A program made the position numbers and the translations under genes. The notes below the pieces were generated by a model that saw only the letters and a program-made list of their open reading frames with translations, did not search any database and was not told the origin of the DNA. Shown here piece after piece: positions 7,559 through 15,462 of a stretch of 64,000 nucleotides of DNA. This stretch comes from CBDFGK01 sp965247075. GTDB taxonomy: Bacteria; Pseudomonadota; Gammaproteobacteria; Pseudomonadales; Halieaceae. The stretch covers positions 1,860,001 to 1,924,000 of the forward strand of contig CBDFGK010000003.1 of assembly GCA_965247075.1 (NCBI GenBank). Direction: 5' to 3'. Position 1 is the stretch's first letter. The number at the start of each line of letters is the position of its first letter.

Positions 7559-8227
7559 TCAAGCCCAGCCGGAACTGCTGCGGCGCCGCGGTCTCAGTCG
7601 TGGCACCAGCAGGGCGATAATAACTCCCAGCAAAACGGCCAGGGCGCCATTGAAAAAAGCAGCGCTTTGATTGCTCTCCTGCATTCGCAGGTTATCAGCT
7701 TCCAGTATTTCGATGCGACTTTTAGATACTTCTGCCTGCTCGATCAGCCGACGGTTATTGGCGTCCAGGATGAGCGCATTTTCTGAAATAGCACGCAGTT
7801 CATTAAGGCTACTGATAGTTTGCTCCAACTGCTGCGTCGTGGACCCCAGTTGTATGCCCAATGCCTGGTGGTTTTCTTCCAGCTCGATGTATGCTTGGCG
7901 CAGGCTGTCCTTGCCCGCGCTGAGGGTTTTCTCCCGCTCCAGCAACCTGTCCAGCAATACGCGCGCCGGCTCCTGTTTCATCAGGTACTGGCTGCCGATC
8001 CAGCCCTCCTTCCCGTTGGGCATGGTCACCTGCGTAAAGCCCGTCTCCTCGTCGACTTCGCCCAGGATAAGGCGTGTGCCGGTGGGCATGCCGCGGTGAA
8101 TAATGCGGTACTCGGAGCTGTGACCGCTGCGAATGGGTACGTATTGCCGGTCACTAATATAGCGAACCTCCTGGGCGCCGGCGCCGGCTGCGAACAGGAG
8201 AACAAGCAGACTTGAGACAGTTTTCAC
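7559..8227 (-). CDS. SH3-domain, coiled-coil membrane protein (YgiM-like, TIGR04211 type)
   Basis: 222 aa from GTG 8227, chosen because AAAGGA lies about 9 bases upstream and the signal peptide (VKTVSSLLVLLFAAGAGA) begins there; longer frames add non-signal sequence. A bacterial SH3 domain follows (YVPIRSGHSSEYRIIHRGMP, GKEGWIGSQYL), then a coiled coil (~residues 90-185) and one C-terminal transmembrane helix (ALAVLLGVIIALLVP) with a basic tail. The protein is probably anchored in the inner membrane with the SH3 domain in the periplasm. The YgiM family has no firmly established role. The upstream neighbour is a decayed yciI. Confidence 0.85.
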   Translation of the reverse strand: MKTVSSLLVLLFAAGAGAQEVRYISDRQYVPIRSGHSSEYRIIHRGMPTGTRLILGEVDEETGFTQVTMPNGKEGWIGSQYLMKQEPARVLLDRLLEREKTLSAGKDSLRQAYIELEENHQALGIQLGSTTQQLEQTISSLNELRAISENALILDANNRRLIEQAEVSKSRIEILEADNLRMQESNQSAAFFNGALAVLLGVIIALLVPRLRPRRRSSSGWA

Positions 8228-8249
8228 AATAGGGGTCCTTTGAACATCA

Positions 8250-8382
8250 TTACGGTAATACAATTTTGTAGGGCTTAACGACCACTCGCGCATACACGCC
8301 GGCCTCGACGTAGGGGTCACTATCCGCCCTCACGCAGCGGCAGGCTGTCGGTAACGTCTTCGCTAATAATGGCATAGTACAT
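8250..8382 (-). pseudogene. yciI: yciI remnant with internal deletion and frameshift
   Basis: The minus strand starts with ATG 8382 and MYYAIISEDVTDSLPLREGG, the conserved N-terminus of YciI (EthD-like/YCII family), then hits TAG. In another frame the last part reads DSDPYVEAGVYARVVVKPYK then IVLP and TAA at 8250-8252, the conserved YciI C-terminus (DPYxxAGVY). Only 133 bp remain of roughly 300, so about 165 bp of the middle is missing and the two ends are out of frame. Its position next to yciB is the normal one for yciI. The ends are recognised from memory of the family; the deletion size is an estimate. Confidence 0.8.
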
Positions 8383-8389
8383 AGTTAAC

Positions 8390-8980
8390 CTACTGTGTTT
8401 TGGCCGACCCTTCCTCGTGCATGTGCGGGGCTACCAGGAGGGCGGTAATAATTGTCAGGAGGATGGTGAAGCCCAGCGCAGAATACAGTTTGTAGCTCAC
8501 CCAGAAAGATTCACTGAAGCGATAGGCAACAAACAGGTTGAGGCTGCCTACCAGCGTGAAGTTGCCGGCCCACAACCACAGTAGCTTGGTCCAGACCGGC
8601 TTGGGCAGTTGTATCTGGCTGCCCAGGGTTCGCTCTATCAGGTTGCGTTCGCCAAAAAAGTGGCTGCCGGCAAAGGCCAGCGCCAGCACCCAGTTAAAGA
8701 CGGTGGGTTTCCAGAAAATAAAAGTCTCGTCTCGAAATAGCAGGGTTGCCCCGCCGAGCACGCTAACGGCGGCCAGTAGCCACAACAGGCGCTTCTCCAG
8801 CTCGCCGGTGATTAGCCAGGTCAATATAACCTGCAATACAGTCGCCATAATCAACACTGCGGTGGCGGAAAATATGCCATCGAGGGTATGTGACCAAGTG
8901 CCGATTGCGATGGTCGTGCCCTTTAGCTGATAGGTGCCAAAGAAGAGCAGCAGCGGGATTAGTTCGGCCAGTTGTTTCAT
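8390..8980 (-). CDS. yciB: Inner-membrane septation protein A (YciB)
   Basis: 196 aa from ATG 8980 (MKQLAELIPLLLFF); a longer frame to 9037 adds a non-conserved hydrophilic leader. Five hydrophobic helices and the signatures FKPTVFNW-like (FWKPTVFNWVLALAF), GSQIQLPKPVWTKL and LNLFVAYRFSESFWVSYKLY identify the YciB/ispZ family. It is an inner-membrane protein linked to envelope synthesis and cell division, interacting with elongation and division factors in E. coli. It is divergent from the PHP gene at 9036 and precedes the yciI remnant, the conserved order. Confidence 0.95.
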   Translation of the reverse strand: MKQLAELIPLLLFFGTYQLKGTTIAIGTWSHTLDGIFSATAVLIMATVLQVILTWLITGELEKRLLWLLAAVSVLGGATLLFRDETFIFWKPTVFNWVLALAFAGSHFFGERNLIERTLGSQIQLPKPVWTKLLWLWAGNFTLVGSLNLFVAYRFSESFWVSYKLYSALGFTILLTIITALLVAPHMHEEGSAKTQ

Positions 8981-9035
8981 GAATTTGTGAATTCTCTCAC
9001 TGGAACAAGACTCAGAGAGTCGGGATAATGGCGGC

Positions 9036-9875
9036 ATGATAATTGATTTTCACACCCATAGTCATGCCTCTGACGGTGCATTGGCACCAATTGAGCTGAT
9101 TGAGCGGGCAATCGCGGCCGGAGTTAGCCAGTTCGCGATCACCGACCACGACACAATTGCCGGATATTGTGAGGCCCTGACCAGGCAATCGGAGTATCCA
9201 GCGGGCTTTCGGCTACTCAGCGGTGTAGAAATGTCCTGCCAGTGGGCCAACGCCACTATTCACGTGGTGGGCCTGGAGGTCGATATTGAGCACGAGTCGC
9301 TACAGCAAGGTTTGGCCGTGCTGGGTGAGGCACGGCAGGAGCGGGCGAAAATTATTGCCCGCAAGCTCGAAAAAGCGGGCCTGCCTGGCGCGCTGGAAGG
9401 GGTGCTGGCCGAGGCGGGAAGCAGTCAGGTGGGACGACCTCATTTTGCCAGTTGGATGCTTGCCCAGGGACATGTGGAAAACATCAACAAGGCCTTTGAC
9501 AAGTACCTGGGTGCCGGCAAAATGGGCGATGTAAAAGCCTGCTGGCCACAGTTGGATGAAGTCGTGCAGTGGATAACTGACAGTGGTGGTGCCGCCATTC
9601 TCGCACACCCGCTAAAGTATCGCTTTACTCGCACCAAATTACGGCGTCTACTCACCGCTTTCGTGCGGTCCGGTGGCACGGTGCTGGAAGTTTACAGTGG
9701 CCGCCAGAGGCCGGATCACACCCTGGATTTGTGCAAGTTGGCCGCAGATTTTGATTTGTCGGCATCCGCCGGCAGTGATTTTCATCGCGAATATGACTAC
9801 GGGCCCCGCCTGGGTGTGGATTGTGATCGCCTGCCCCGTTGCGCCAGGCTATGGCAGCCCAAGGAGGCACAGTGA
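9036..9875 (+). CDS. rnm: PHP-domain phosphoesterase (RNase AM / YciV-like)
   Basis: 279 aa, single PHP domain with the metal-ligand motifs DFHTHSHASDGAL, ITDHDTIAGY, GVEMSC, GRPHFASWM, LAHPLKYR and GSDFH. Relatives trim RNA 5' ends (YciV, RNase AM, matures 5S/16S/23S rRNA 5' ends) and hydrolyse 3',5'-bisnucleotides. The gene starts 55 bases from the divergent yciB. Its stop codon overlaps the GTG start of yciO (GTGA at 9872-9875), so the pair is translationally coupled, as in many gammaproteobacteria near the trp genes, which are not in this window. Confidence 0.93.
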   Translation: MIIDFHTHSHASDGALAPIELIERAIAAGVSQFAITDHDTIAGYCEALTRQSEYPAGFRLLSGVEMSCQWANATIHVVGLEVDIEHESLQQGLAVLGEARQERAKIIARKLEKAGLPGALEGVLAEAGSSQVGRPHFASWMLAQGHVENINKAFDKYLGAGKMGDVKACWPQLDEVVQWITDSGGAAILAHPLKYRFTRTKLRRLLTAFVRSGGTVLEVYSGRQRPDHTLDLCKLAADFDLSASAGSDFHREYDYGPRLGVDCDRLPRCARLWQPKEAQ

Positions 9876-10522
9876 GCCAGTTTTTCCGGGTGCACCCCGA
9901 TAACCCTCAGTCCAGACTGGTTCATCAGGCTGGGGATATTGTGCGTGGTGGCGGCGTAGTCGTCTATCCCACCGATTCCGCCTACGCCCTGGGTTGTCAT
10001 ATTGGGGATAAGCACGCGCTGGACCGGATTCGGCGCATTCGTCGCCTGGAGGCCGAGCACAACTTCACCCTGATGTGCCGCGACCTGTCTGAACTGGCCA
10101 GTTACGCCAAGGTCGACAATTGGGCTTATCGCCTGCTGCGCAATAACACGCCGGGTCCTTATACCTTTATCCTGGAGGCGACCTCCGAGGTTCCCAAACG
10201 ACTCAAACATCCCAAGCGCAAAACCATCGGCTTGCGAGTGCCGGAGAATAATATCGCCCTGGCGCTGTTGGCCGATCTCGATGAACCGATAATGAGCGCA
10301 ACCCTGATTATGCCGGGTGATGAATACCCATTGATCGATCCCGACGAGGCGCGCGAACTGCTGGAGCACGAGGTGGATCTGGTGATTGATGGCGGTTACT
10401 GCGGTATGGAGCCGACCACCGTGATTGATTTGTCCCAGCAGCCACCGCAACTGGTGCGGCAGGGAAAGGGTCCGGCTGAACCCTTTCCGGGCGGCTGGGG
10501 TATAGCTAGTGCCCATCCATAA
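9872..10522 (+). CDS. yciO: YciO, Sua5/YrdC-like protein, 3' end altered by IS insertion
   Basis: 216 aa from GTG 9872, which has a strong AGGAGG eight bases upstream and overlaps the PHP gene stop. The single Sua5/YciO/YrdC domain shows VVYPTDSAYALGC, a motif with Lys-Arg contacts (KHPKRKTIGLRVPEN), and PTTVIDLS. YrdC relatives make threonylcarbamoyl-AMP for tRNA t6A; YciO proteins have related but weaker activity. The IS at 10509 inserted in the last codons: the protein now ends GWGIASAHP, whereas removing the IS gives GWGIARE and a TAG at 13871-13873. The catalytic domain is untouched, so function is probably kept. Confidence 0.92.
   Translation: MSQFFRVHPDNPQSRLVHQAGDIVRGGGVVVYPTDSAYALGCHIGDKHALDRIRRIRRLEAEHNFTLMCRDLSELASYAKVDNWAYRLLRNNTPGPYTFILEATSEVPKRLKHPKRKTIGLRVPENNIALALLADLDEPIMSATLIMPGDEYPLIDPDEARELLEHEVDLVIDGGYCGMEPTTVIDLSQQPPQLVRQGKGPAEPFPGGWGIASAHP
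10503..10508. repeat. IS target-site duplication TAGCTA (left)
   Basis: TAGCTA directly before the left terminus of the first 1672-bp IS copy. The same hexamer lies between the two copies (12181-12186) and after the second (13859-13864). The sequence is palindromic, so its exact boundary to the element is ambiguous by a base or two. Confidence 0.75.
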
Positions 10523-12180
10523 ACGACTGTTTTTTTGAAAAACACCCTGTTCTAACCGTGAGTGTCCCAGGCCACAACTCTCCGGGCTTATGAGCGGCCA
10601 TAAATCGACCGGTACAGTCACATTAGGGCCCCTTACCCTGGATTTATGCCACAGATTACCGCTGCACAACCCAAAAGCGTACAGATATTTGGCTCTCAGG
10701 GCCAACCATTGTGCTAGCTGGAGTCGAGCCGTGCCAAACGCATCAGATTATAGCTGAGAACCGAGGACCAAACATAAGCCTTGAACCCATCCAACCCCTT
10801 CCAAGTGGCCTTCGTTGCACCAAAAGCCCTTTTTAATTCCGAAATATTTCCTTCTACGCCTGCCCTGAAATGACGTAATCGATCAAAGGTTTTTGATTGC
10901 ACGCCCATTGCCCGAAGCGATAGGCCAACCGGCTTATGGAAGACGACTCGCTTCACTCCGAGGCCTCTGCCTTCTGTCACATTTGCTTGGCTGGCATAGC
11001 CGCCATCAGCGACTACCGAACCGGGAAGACGACCCAGTTTTGACTGGTGGAAATCGAGTACTGGAATGAACAGGTCCGTATCCGATGGATTCCCTTTTTC
11101 AATGGAGAGGTACGTGATGAATCCACTTTCCTCACTGCTTATATTAATCTTATGGCCATACTGAACGTCTCGAAATCCTTTAACGATAATGTCAGTGTGC
11201 GACTCGAATAAACTGACAATTTTTTCTGATGAGTGAACGCTCTCTTTTCGAATGACACGGCGCTCTGTTTGATGGATGACTTTGAGTGTTAAATCCCGAT
11301 ACCGCTCCACTTGATCGAGCCATTTTTTCTTTTGGTCAGAGTCAGGGGCGCCCGCCTTGATTTTCTCCAGGCTTCTATCGACTTGTCTAAGTACAACTCG
11401 GACACATTTCAATAATTTTGGATAAAGCGCTTCTTTTCCAGTATTTTTTGCGTTAAAAATCTGGAATGCCAGTGATTTTGATAACTTCCTCTGATCTGTA
11501 AATCGATTTTTTACTCCCGTTACATTTTTACTTTTCGCCAACAATCGGCTTAGCACCCGAACGCCATCATTCAATAGTTGGCTGTCACTGGGCGGCGCAA
11601 TATTACTGGCAACAACCGTACTATCGATGCGTAATTTATCCCTCGACAAAATACCTTCTTTCAGCCAGTTGTCCGATAGGATCTCATGCACCTTTTCCAA
11701 GGTCTCCGGTTTGATACTTCGTATCGTTGACTGCAATCCTGACCGACTGGGTGTCAAATGATTCGGCAGTCTTGCGAACGTTCGGTAGGTCATCGAATCT
11801 GACAAATGGAACGCCAGTTGCTCGTAGCTGATACGCAATTGTTGTTTCAATAACAGGCATCGAAAAATACTTTCAACACTGAAGCCTATTCGTCCCACCT
11901 TTGTTGCCGATTGGCTCACCAAATCATTGGCGATCAAGGCCAGTATTTCCGGGTGCTTATCCAGGAGGTTTGACAGTGATCTGAGTCGGGTTCCAAATTC
12001 GTGTTCTGAGTAGTTTTCAAATATACTTGCCTGAGCTACGCGGGTTTCTCGCATGCTGAATCCTCTTGGTTGTTTTGTTTTTGTTCGCACCTTTAGCTTA
12101 ACAAATCCAAGAGGATTTTTTAATGCCTTGCGAATAAATTTCCTTATATTTCAATGTATTGAGAGTTTATGGATGCGCAC
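10509..12180 (-). mobile_element. 1672-bp IS element, tandem copy 1 (ISNCY/ISDol1-like)
   Basis: Terminal inverted repeats of 16 bp with one mismatch: GTGCCCATCCATAAAC at 10509-10524 and the complement of GTGCGCATCCATAAAC at 12165-12180. It is flanked by TAGCTA on both sides, a 6-bp target duplication. One transposase gene runs on the minus strand. The length and 6-bp duplication would fit the ISDol1 group of the mixed ISNCY family, but the family call is from memory. Copy 2 follows head to tail, sharing a single TAGCTA. The two copies have the same length and differ at only a handful of single bases. Confidence 0.88.
10714..12090 (-). CDS. IS transposase, DDE type (copy 1)
   Basis: 458 aa. 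The N-terminal half has a DUF772-like region (SIFRCLLLKQQLRISYEQL), and the catalytic Asp, Asp, Glu are plausible in LRIDSTVVASN, VADGGYASQ and GVEGNISELKRAFG. It is probably an ISNCY-type transposase; IS1182 or IS5-type are alternatives. It differs from copy 2 at one residue (Arg in ILSRDKLRID versus Met). The frame is intact, so it may be active. About 205 bp between its stop and the IS end hold no convincing gene. Confidence 0.9.
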   Translation of the reverse strand: MRTKTKQPRGFSMRETRVAQASIFENYSEHEFGTRLRSLSNLLDKHPEILALIANDLVSQSATKVGRIGFSVESIFRCLLLKQQLRISYEQLAFHLSDSMTYRTFARLPNHLTPSRSGLQSTIRSIKPETLEKVHEILSDNWLKEGILSRDKLRIDSTVVASNIAPPSDSQLLNDGVRVLSRLLAKSKNVTGVKNRFTDQRKLSKSLAFQIFNAKNTGKEALYPKLLKCVRVVLRQVDRSLEKIKAGAPDSDQKKKWLDQVERYRDLTLKVIHQTERRVIRKESVHSSEKIVSLFESHTDIIVKGFRDVQYGHKINISSEESGFITYLSIEKGNPSDTDLFIPVLDFHQSKLGRLPGSVVADGGYASQANVTEGRGLGVKRVVFHKPVGLSLRAMGVQSKTFDRLRHFRAGVEGNISELKRAFGATKATWKGLDGFKAYVWSSVLSYNLMRLARLDSS

Positions 12181-12186
12181 TAGCTA
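12181..12186. repeat. Single TAGCTA shared between tandem IS copies
   Basis: Only one TAGCTA hexamer separates the right terminus of copy 1 (ending 12180) from the left terminus of copy 2 (starting 12187). A shared single target copy is what is expected if one IS inserted into the duplicated target next to the other, or if the dimer arose by unequal recombination between duplications. Confidence 0.7.
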
Positions 12187-13858
12187 GTGCCCATCCATAA
12201 ACGACTGTTTTTTTGAAAAACGCCCTGTTCTAACCGTGAGTGTCTCAGGCCACAACTCTCCGGGCTTATGAGCGGCCATAAATCGACCGGTACAGTCACA
12301 TTAGGGCCCCTTACCCTGGATTTATGCCACAGATTACCGCTGCACAACCCAAAAGCGTACAGATATTTGGCTCTCAGGGCCAACCATTGTGCTAGCTGGA
12401 GTCGAGCCGTGCCAAACGCATCAGATTATAGCTGAGAACCGAGGACCAAACATAAGCCTTGAACCCATCCAACCCCTTCCAAGTGGCCTTCGTTGCACCA
12501 AAAGCCCTTTTTAATTCCGAAATATTTCCTTCTACGCCTGCCCTGAAATGACGTAATCGATCAAAGGTTTTTGATTGCACGCCCATTGCCCGAAGCGATA
12601 GGCCAACCGGCTTATGGAAGACGACTCGCTTCACTCCGAGGCCTCTGCCTTCTGTCACATTTGCTTGGCTGGCATAGCCGCCATCAGCGACTACCGAACC
12701 GGGAAGACGACCCAGTTTTGACTGGTGGAAATCGAGTACTGGAATGAACAGGTCCGTATCCGATGGATTCCCTTTTTCAATGGAGAGGTACGTGATGAAT
12801 CCACTTTCCTCACTGCTTATATTAATCTTATGGCCATACTGAACGTCTCGAAATCCTTTAACGATAATGTCAGTGTGCGACTCGAATAAACTGACAATTT
12901 TTTCTGATGAGTGAACGCTCTCTTTTCGAATGACACGGCGCTCTGTTTGATGGATGACTTTGAGTGTTAAATCCCGATACCGCTCCACTTGATCGAGCCA
13001 TTTTTTCTTTTGGTCAGAGTCAGGGGCGCCCGCCTTGATTTTCTCCAGGCTTCTATCGACTTGTCTAAGTACAACTCGGACACATTTCAATAATTTTGGA
13101 TAAAGCGCTTCTTTTCCAGTATTTTTTGCGTTAAAAATCTGGAATGCCAGTGATTTTGATAACTTCCTCTGATCTGTAAATCGATTTTTTACTCCCGTTA
13201 CATTTTTACTTTTCGCCAACAATCGGCTTAGCACCCGAACGCCATCATTCAATAGTTGGCTGTCACTGGGCGGCGCAATATTACTGGCAACAACCGTACT
13301 ATCGATGCGTAATTTATCCATCGACAAAATACCTTCTTTCAGCCAGTTGTCCGATAGGATCTCATGCACCTTTTCCAAGGTCTCCGGTTTGATACTTCGT
13401 ATCGTTGACTGCAATCCTGACCGACTGGGTGTCAAATGATTCGGCAGTCTTGCGAACGTTCGGTAGGTCATCGAATCTGACAAATGGAACGCCAGTTGCT
13501 CGTAGCTGATACGCAATTGTTGTTTCAATAACAGGCATCGAAAAATACTTTCAACACTGAAGCCTATTCGTCCCACCTTTGTTGCCGATTGGCTCACCAA
13601 ATCATTGGCGATCAAGGCCAGTATTTCCGGGTGCTTATCCAGGAGGTTTGACAGTGATCTGAGTCGGGTTCCAAATTCGTGTTCTGAGTAGTTTTCAAAT
13701 ATACTTGCCTGAGCTACGCGGGTTTCTCGCATGCTGAACCCTCTTGGTTGTTTTGTTTTTGTTCGCACCTTTAGCTTAACAAATTCAAGAGGATTTTTTA
13801 ATGCCTTGCGAATAAATTTCCTTATATTTCAATGGATTGAGAGTTTATGGATGCGCAC
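12187..13858 (-). mobile_element. 1672-bp IS element, tandem copy 2
   Basis: Same length, inverted repeats and orientation as the copy at 10509-12180. Single-base differences include A/G at 10544 versus 12222 and C/A at 11642 versus 13320, so this is not a simple duplicated read or contig overlap. The right terminus at 13858 is followed by TAGCTA (13859-13864) and lies only about 25 bp from the -10 hexamer of scpA. Confidence 0.88.
12392..13768 (-). CDS. IS transposase, DDE type (copy 2)
   Basis: 458-aa transposase identical to the copy at 10714-12090 except for Met in place of Arg in ILSMDKLRID, just before the first catalytic Asp. Frame intact. The Met form may be ancestral or derived; the sequence does not decide this. 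The neighbouring downstream gene is scpA on the opposite strand, so transposase transcription runs away from it. Confidence 0.9.
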   Translation of the reverse strand: MRTKTKQPRGFSMRETRVAQASIFENYSEHEFGTRLRSLSNLLDKHPEILALIANDLVSQSATKVGRIGFSVESIFRCLLLKQQLRISYEQLAFHLSDSMTYRTFARLPNHLTPSRSGLQSTIRSIKPETLEKVHEILSDNWLKEGILSMDKLRIDSTVVASNIAPPSDSQLLNDGVRVLSRLLAKSKNVTGVKNRFTDQRKLSKSLAFQIFNAKNTGKEALYPKLLKCVRVVLRQVDRSLEKIKAGAPDSDQKKKWLDQVERYRDLTLKVIHQTERRVIRKESVHSSEKIVSLFESHTDIIVKGFRDVQYGHKINISSEESGFITYLSIEKGNPSDTDLFIPVLDFHQSKLGRLPGSVVADGGYASQANVTEGRGLGVKRVVFHKPVGLSLRAMGVQSKTFDRLRHFRAGVEGNISELKRAFGATKATWKGLDGFKAYVWSSVLSYNLMRLARLDSS

Positions 13859-13864
13859 TAGCTA
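13859..13864. repeat. IS target-site duplication TAGCTA (right)
   Basis: TAGCTA after the right end of the second IS copy. Joining it to the left flank restores GGGTATAGCTAGGGAATAG, the original yciO 3' end with stop codon. Confidence 0.75.
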
Positions 13865-13882
13865 GGGAATAGCCGCGAGGGT

Positions 13883-13888
13883 TATAAT
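13883..13888 (+). promoter_or_regulatory. Probable scpA -10 element
   Basis: TATAAT 28 bases before the codon for ribosome binding and 34 bases before the scpA GTG. The -35 position (about 13860-13865, AGCTAG) matches the consensus poorly and lies in the IS target duplication, so the hexamer itself was restored by insertion, but sequence upstream of it is now IS DNA. Confidence 0.5.
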
Positions 13889-13916
13889 GCACACTTGTAT
13901 ATGTTGTAGGTGACCA

Positions 13917-14858
13917 GTGAGTAAACCTGTCGAAGAGTCTGTGGCAAACAGTCAGGCCACCCCGGCCACCACTGAGTCCGCTCCTCCCCCATCGCTGGCC
14001 GAACTGCGCATGGGCTCTGGGCAAGGGGAAATGCCCTTTGCCGTGGTTATGGGCGAGGCAGTCACCGAACTTCCCAAGGATCTTTATATTCCGCCGCAGG
14101 CGCTGGAAGTTATTCTGGAAGCCTTTGAGGGGCCGCTGGACCTGCTGTTGTACCTGATTCGGCGACAGAACATCGACATACTGGAAATCGATGTATCTGA
14201 CATAACCTTGCAGTATATGAAGTATGTCGAACTAATGGACGCCATGCAGTTTGAGCTGGCGGCTGAGTATTTGCTGATGGCGGCAGTGCTGGCCGAGATC
14301 AAATCGCGTATGTTGTTACCGCGTACCAGCGCCATTGAAGATGAAGAGGAAGACCCGCGTGCGCAGTTGATTCGGCGCTTGCAGGAATACGAACGCTTCA
14401 AGCAGGCGGCCGCAGATATTGACAAGCTGCCCAGGCTGCATAGAGAGACCTTTACCGGCTCGGCCAACCCGCCAGACCTGGATCGCAGCCGGCCCGACCC
14501 GGATGTAGATATGCGCGAACTGCTGGTGGCCCTGGGCGAAGTGATGCGGCGCGCCGATATGTACGAGCATCACCGGATACAGCGCGAGGCCTTGTCTACA
14601 CGGGAGCGCATGACCGAGGTACTCGATGCATTGCGCGGCAGCCGGTTTGTGCCTTTTGTTGCTCTGTTTACAGTCGAAGAGGGTCGCCTCGGTGTGGTGG
14701 TGACCTTTGTTGCCATCATGGAGTTGATCAAGGAATCGCTGGTGGAAATTGTGCAGACCGAAGGCTTTGGCCCGATTCATGTGAAGGCCAGGCTGGAAGC
14801 AGTTGAAGACAACTACGGTCTCGATGATTTCGACGGTGATAAGGAACCGGGAAATTAG
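13917..14858 (+). CDS. scpA: Segregation and condensation protein A (ScpA)
   Basis: 313 aa from GTG 13917, preceded by AGGTGA. ScpA is the kleisin that bridges SMC-type ATPase heads in chromosome condensation. The signature FEGPLDLLLYLIRRQNIDI (residues ~75-93) and AAEYLLMAAVLAEIKSRMLLP mark the N-terminal domain; the winged-helix C-terminus (RFVPFVALFTVEE) ends at about residue 270. The first ~60 residues are Pro/Ala-rich and variable, longer than in Bacillus ScpA. scpB follows one base later. Its promoter region abuts the second IS copy. Confidence 0.96.
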   Translation: MSKPVEESVANSQATPATTESAPPPSLAELRMGSGQGEMPFAVVMGEAVTELPKDLYIPPQALEVILEAFEGPLDLLLYLIRRQNIDILEIDVSDITLQYMKYVELMDAMQFELAAEYLLMAAVLAEIKSRMLLPRTSAIEDEEEDPRAQLIRRLQEYERFKQAAADIDKLPRLHRETFTGSANPPDLDRSRPDPDVDMRELLVALGEVMRRADMYEHHRIQREALSTRERMTEVLDALRGSRFVPFVALFTVEEGRLGVVVTFVAIMELIKESLVEIVQTEGFGPIHVKARLEAVEDNYGLDDFDGDKEPGN

Positions 14859-14859
14859 T

Positions 14860-15462
14860 ATGGCTGAAATCGGTTTGTTACAGATTTTGGAGGGCGCGAT
14901 GCTGGCGGCAGGCAAGCCCCTGACGGTACAGAATATGGCGGAGCTGTTTGAAGAGCAGGAGCGCCCGCAGAACACCGAAATTCGTGAGGCACTCAAGCAC
15001 ATAGCACAGCGCTGCGAAGATCGTGGCTTTGAGCTAATGGAAGTTGCCAGTGGGTTTAGATTCCAGGTGCGCCAGGAGCTGAGCTTGTGGGTGGTGCGCC
15101 TGTGGGTGGAGCGTCCCGCCAAGTACTCCCGCGCCATGCTGGAAACCCTGGCGCTGATTGCCTACCGGCAGCCTGTTACCCGTGGTGAGATAGAAGAAAT
15201 TCGCGGCGTGGCGGTGAGCTCCAATATCATCAAGACCTTGCTCGAGCGGGAGTGGGTCCGTGTGGTCGGGCACCGCGATGTGCCCGGTCGCCCGGCCATG
15301 TTTGCTACCACACGGCACTTTTTGGACTATTTCAACCTCAAGAACCTCGATCAATTGCCGGCCCTGGCCGAGATTCGTGATTTCGACACTCTCACCAGGG
15401 AATTGGGTTTCGAACCGCTGCCAGAACTGGCAGGCGAGGATACGCAGCGGGAACATGGTTGA
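14860..15462 (+). CDS. scpB: Segregation and condensation protein B (ScpB)
   Basis: 200 aa from ATG 14860, one base after the scpA stop (tagtATG). Two winged-helix domains; the signature ETLALIAYRQPVTRGEIEEI followed by RGVAVSSNIIKTLLEREWV is diagnostic. ScpB dimers bind the ScpA kleisin and regulate SMC ATPase activity. Length is normal. The final eight bases overlap the start of rluB, so scpA, scpB and rluB form one coupled operon. Confidence 0.97.
   Translation: MAEIGLLQILEGAMLAAGKPLTVQNMAELFEEQERPQNTEIREALKHIAQRCEDRGFELMEVASGFRFQVRQELSLWVVRLWVERPAKYSRAMLETLALIAYRQPVTRGEIEEIRGVAVSSNIIKTLLEREWVRVVGHRDVPGRPAMFATTRHFLDYFNLKNLDQLPALAEIRDFDTLTRELGFEPLPELAGEDTQREHG

Noticed and set aside
12180..12383. 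67-codon minus frame at the left end of both IS copies
   Set aside because: Runs across the IS terminus and ends in IS-end sequence; no motifs, no SD, not needed for a single-ORF IS.
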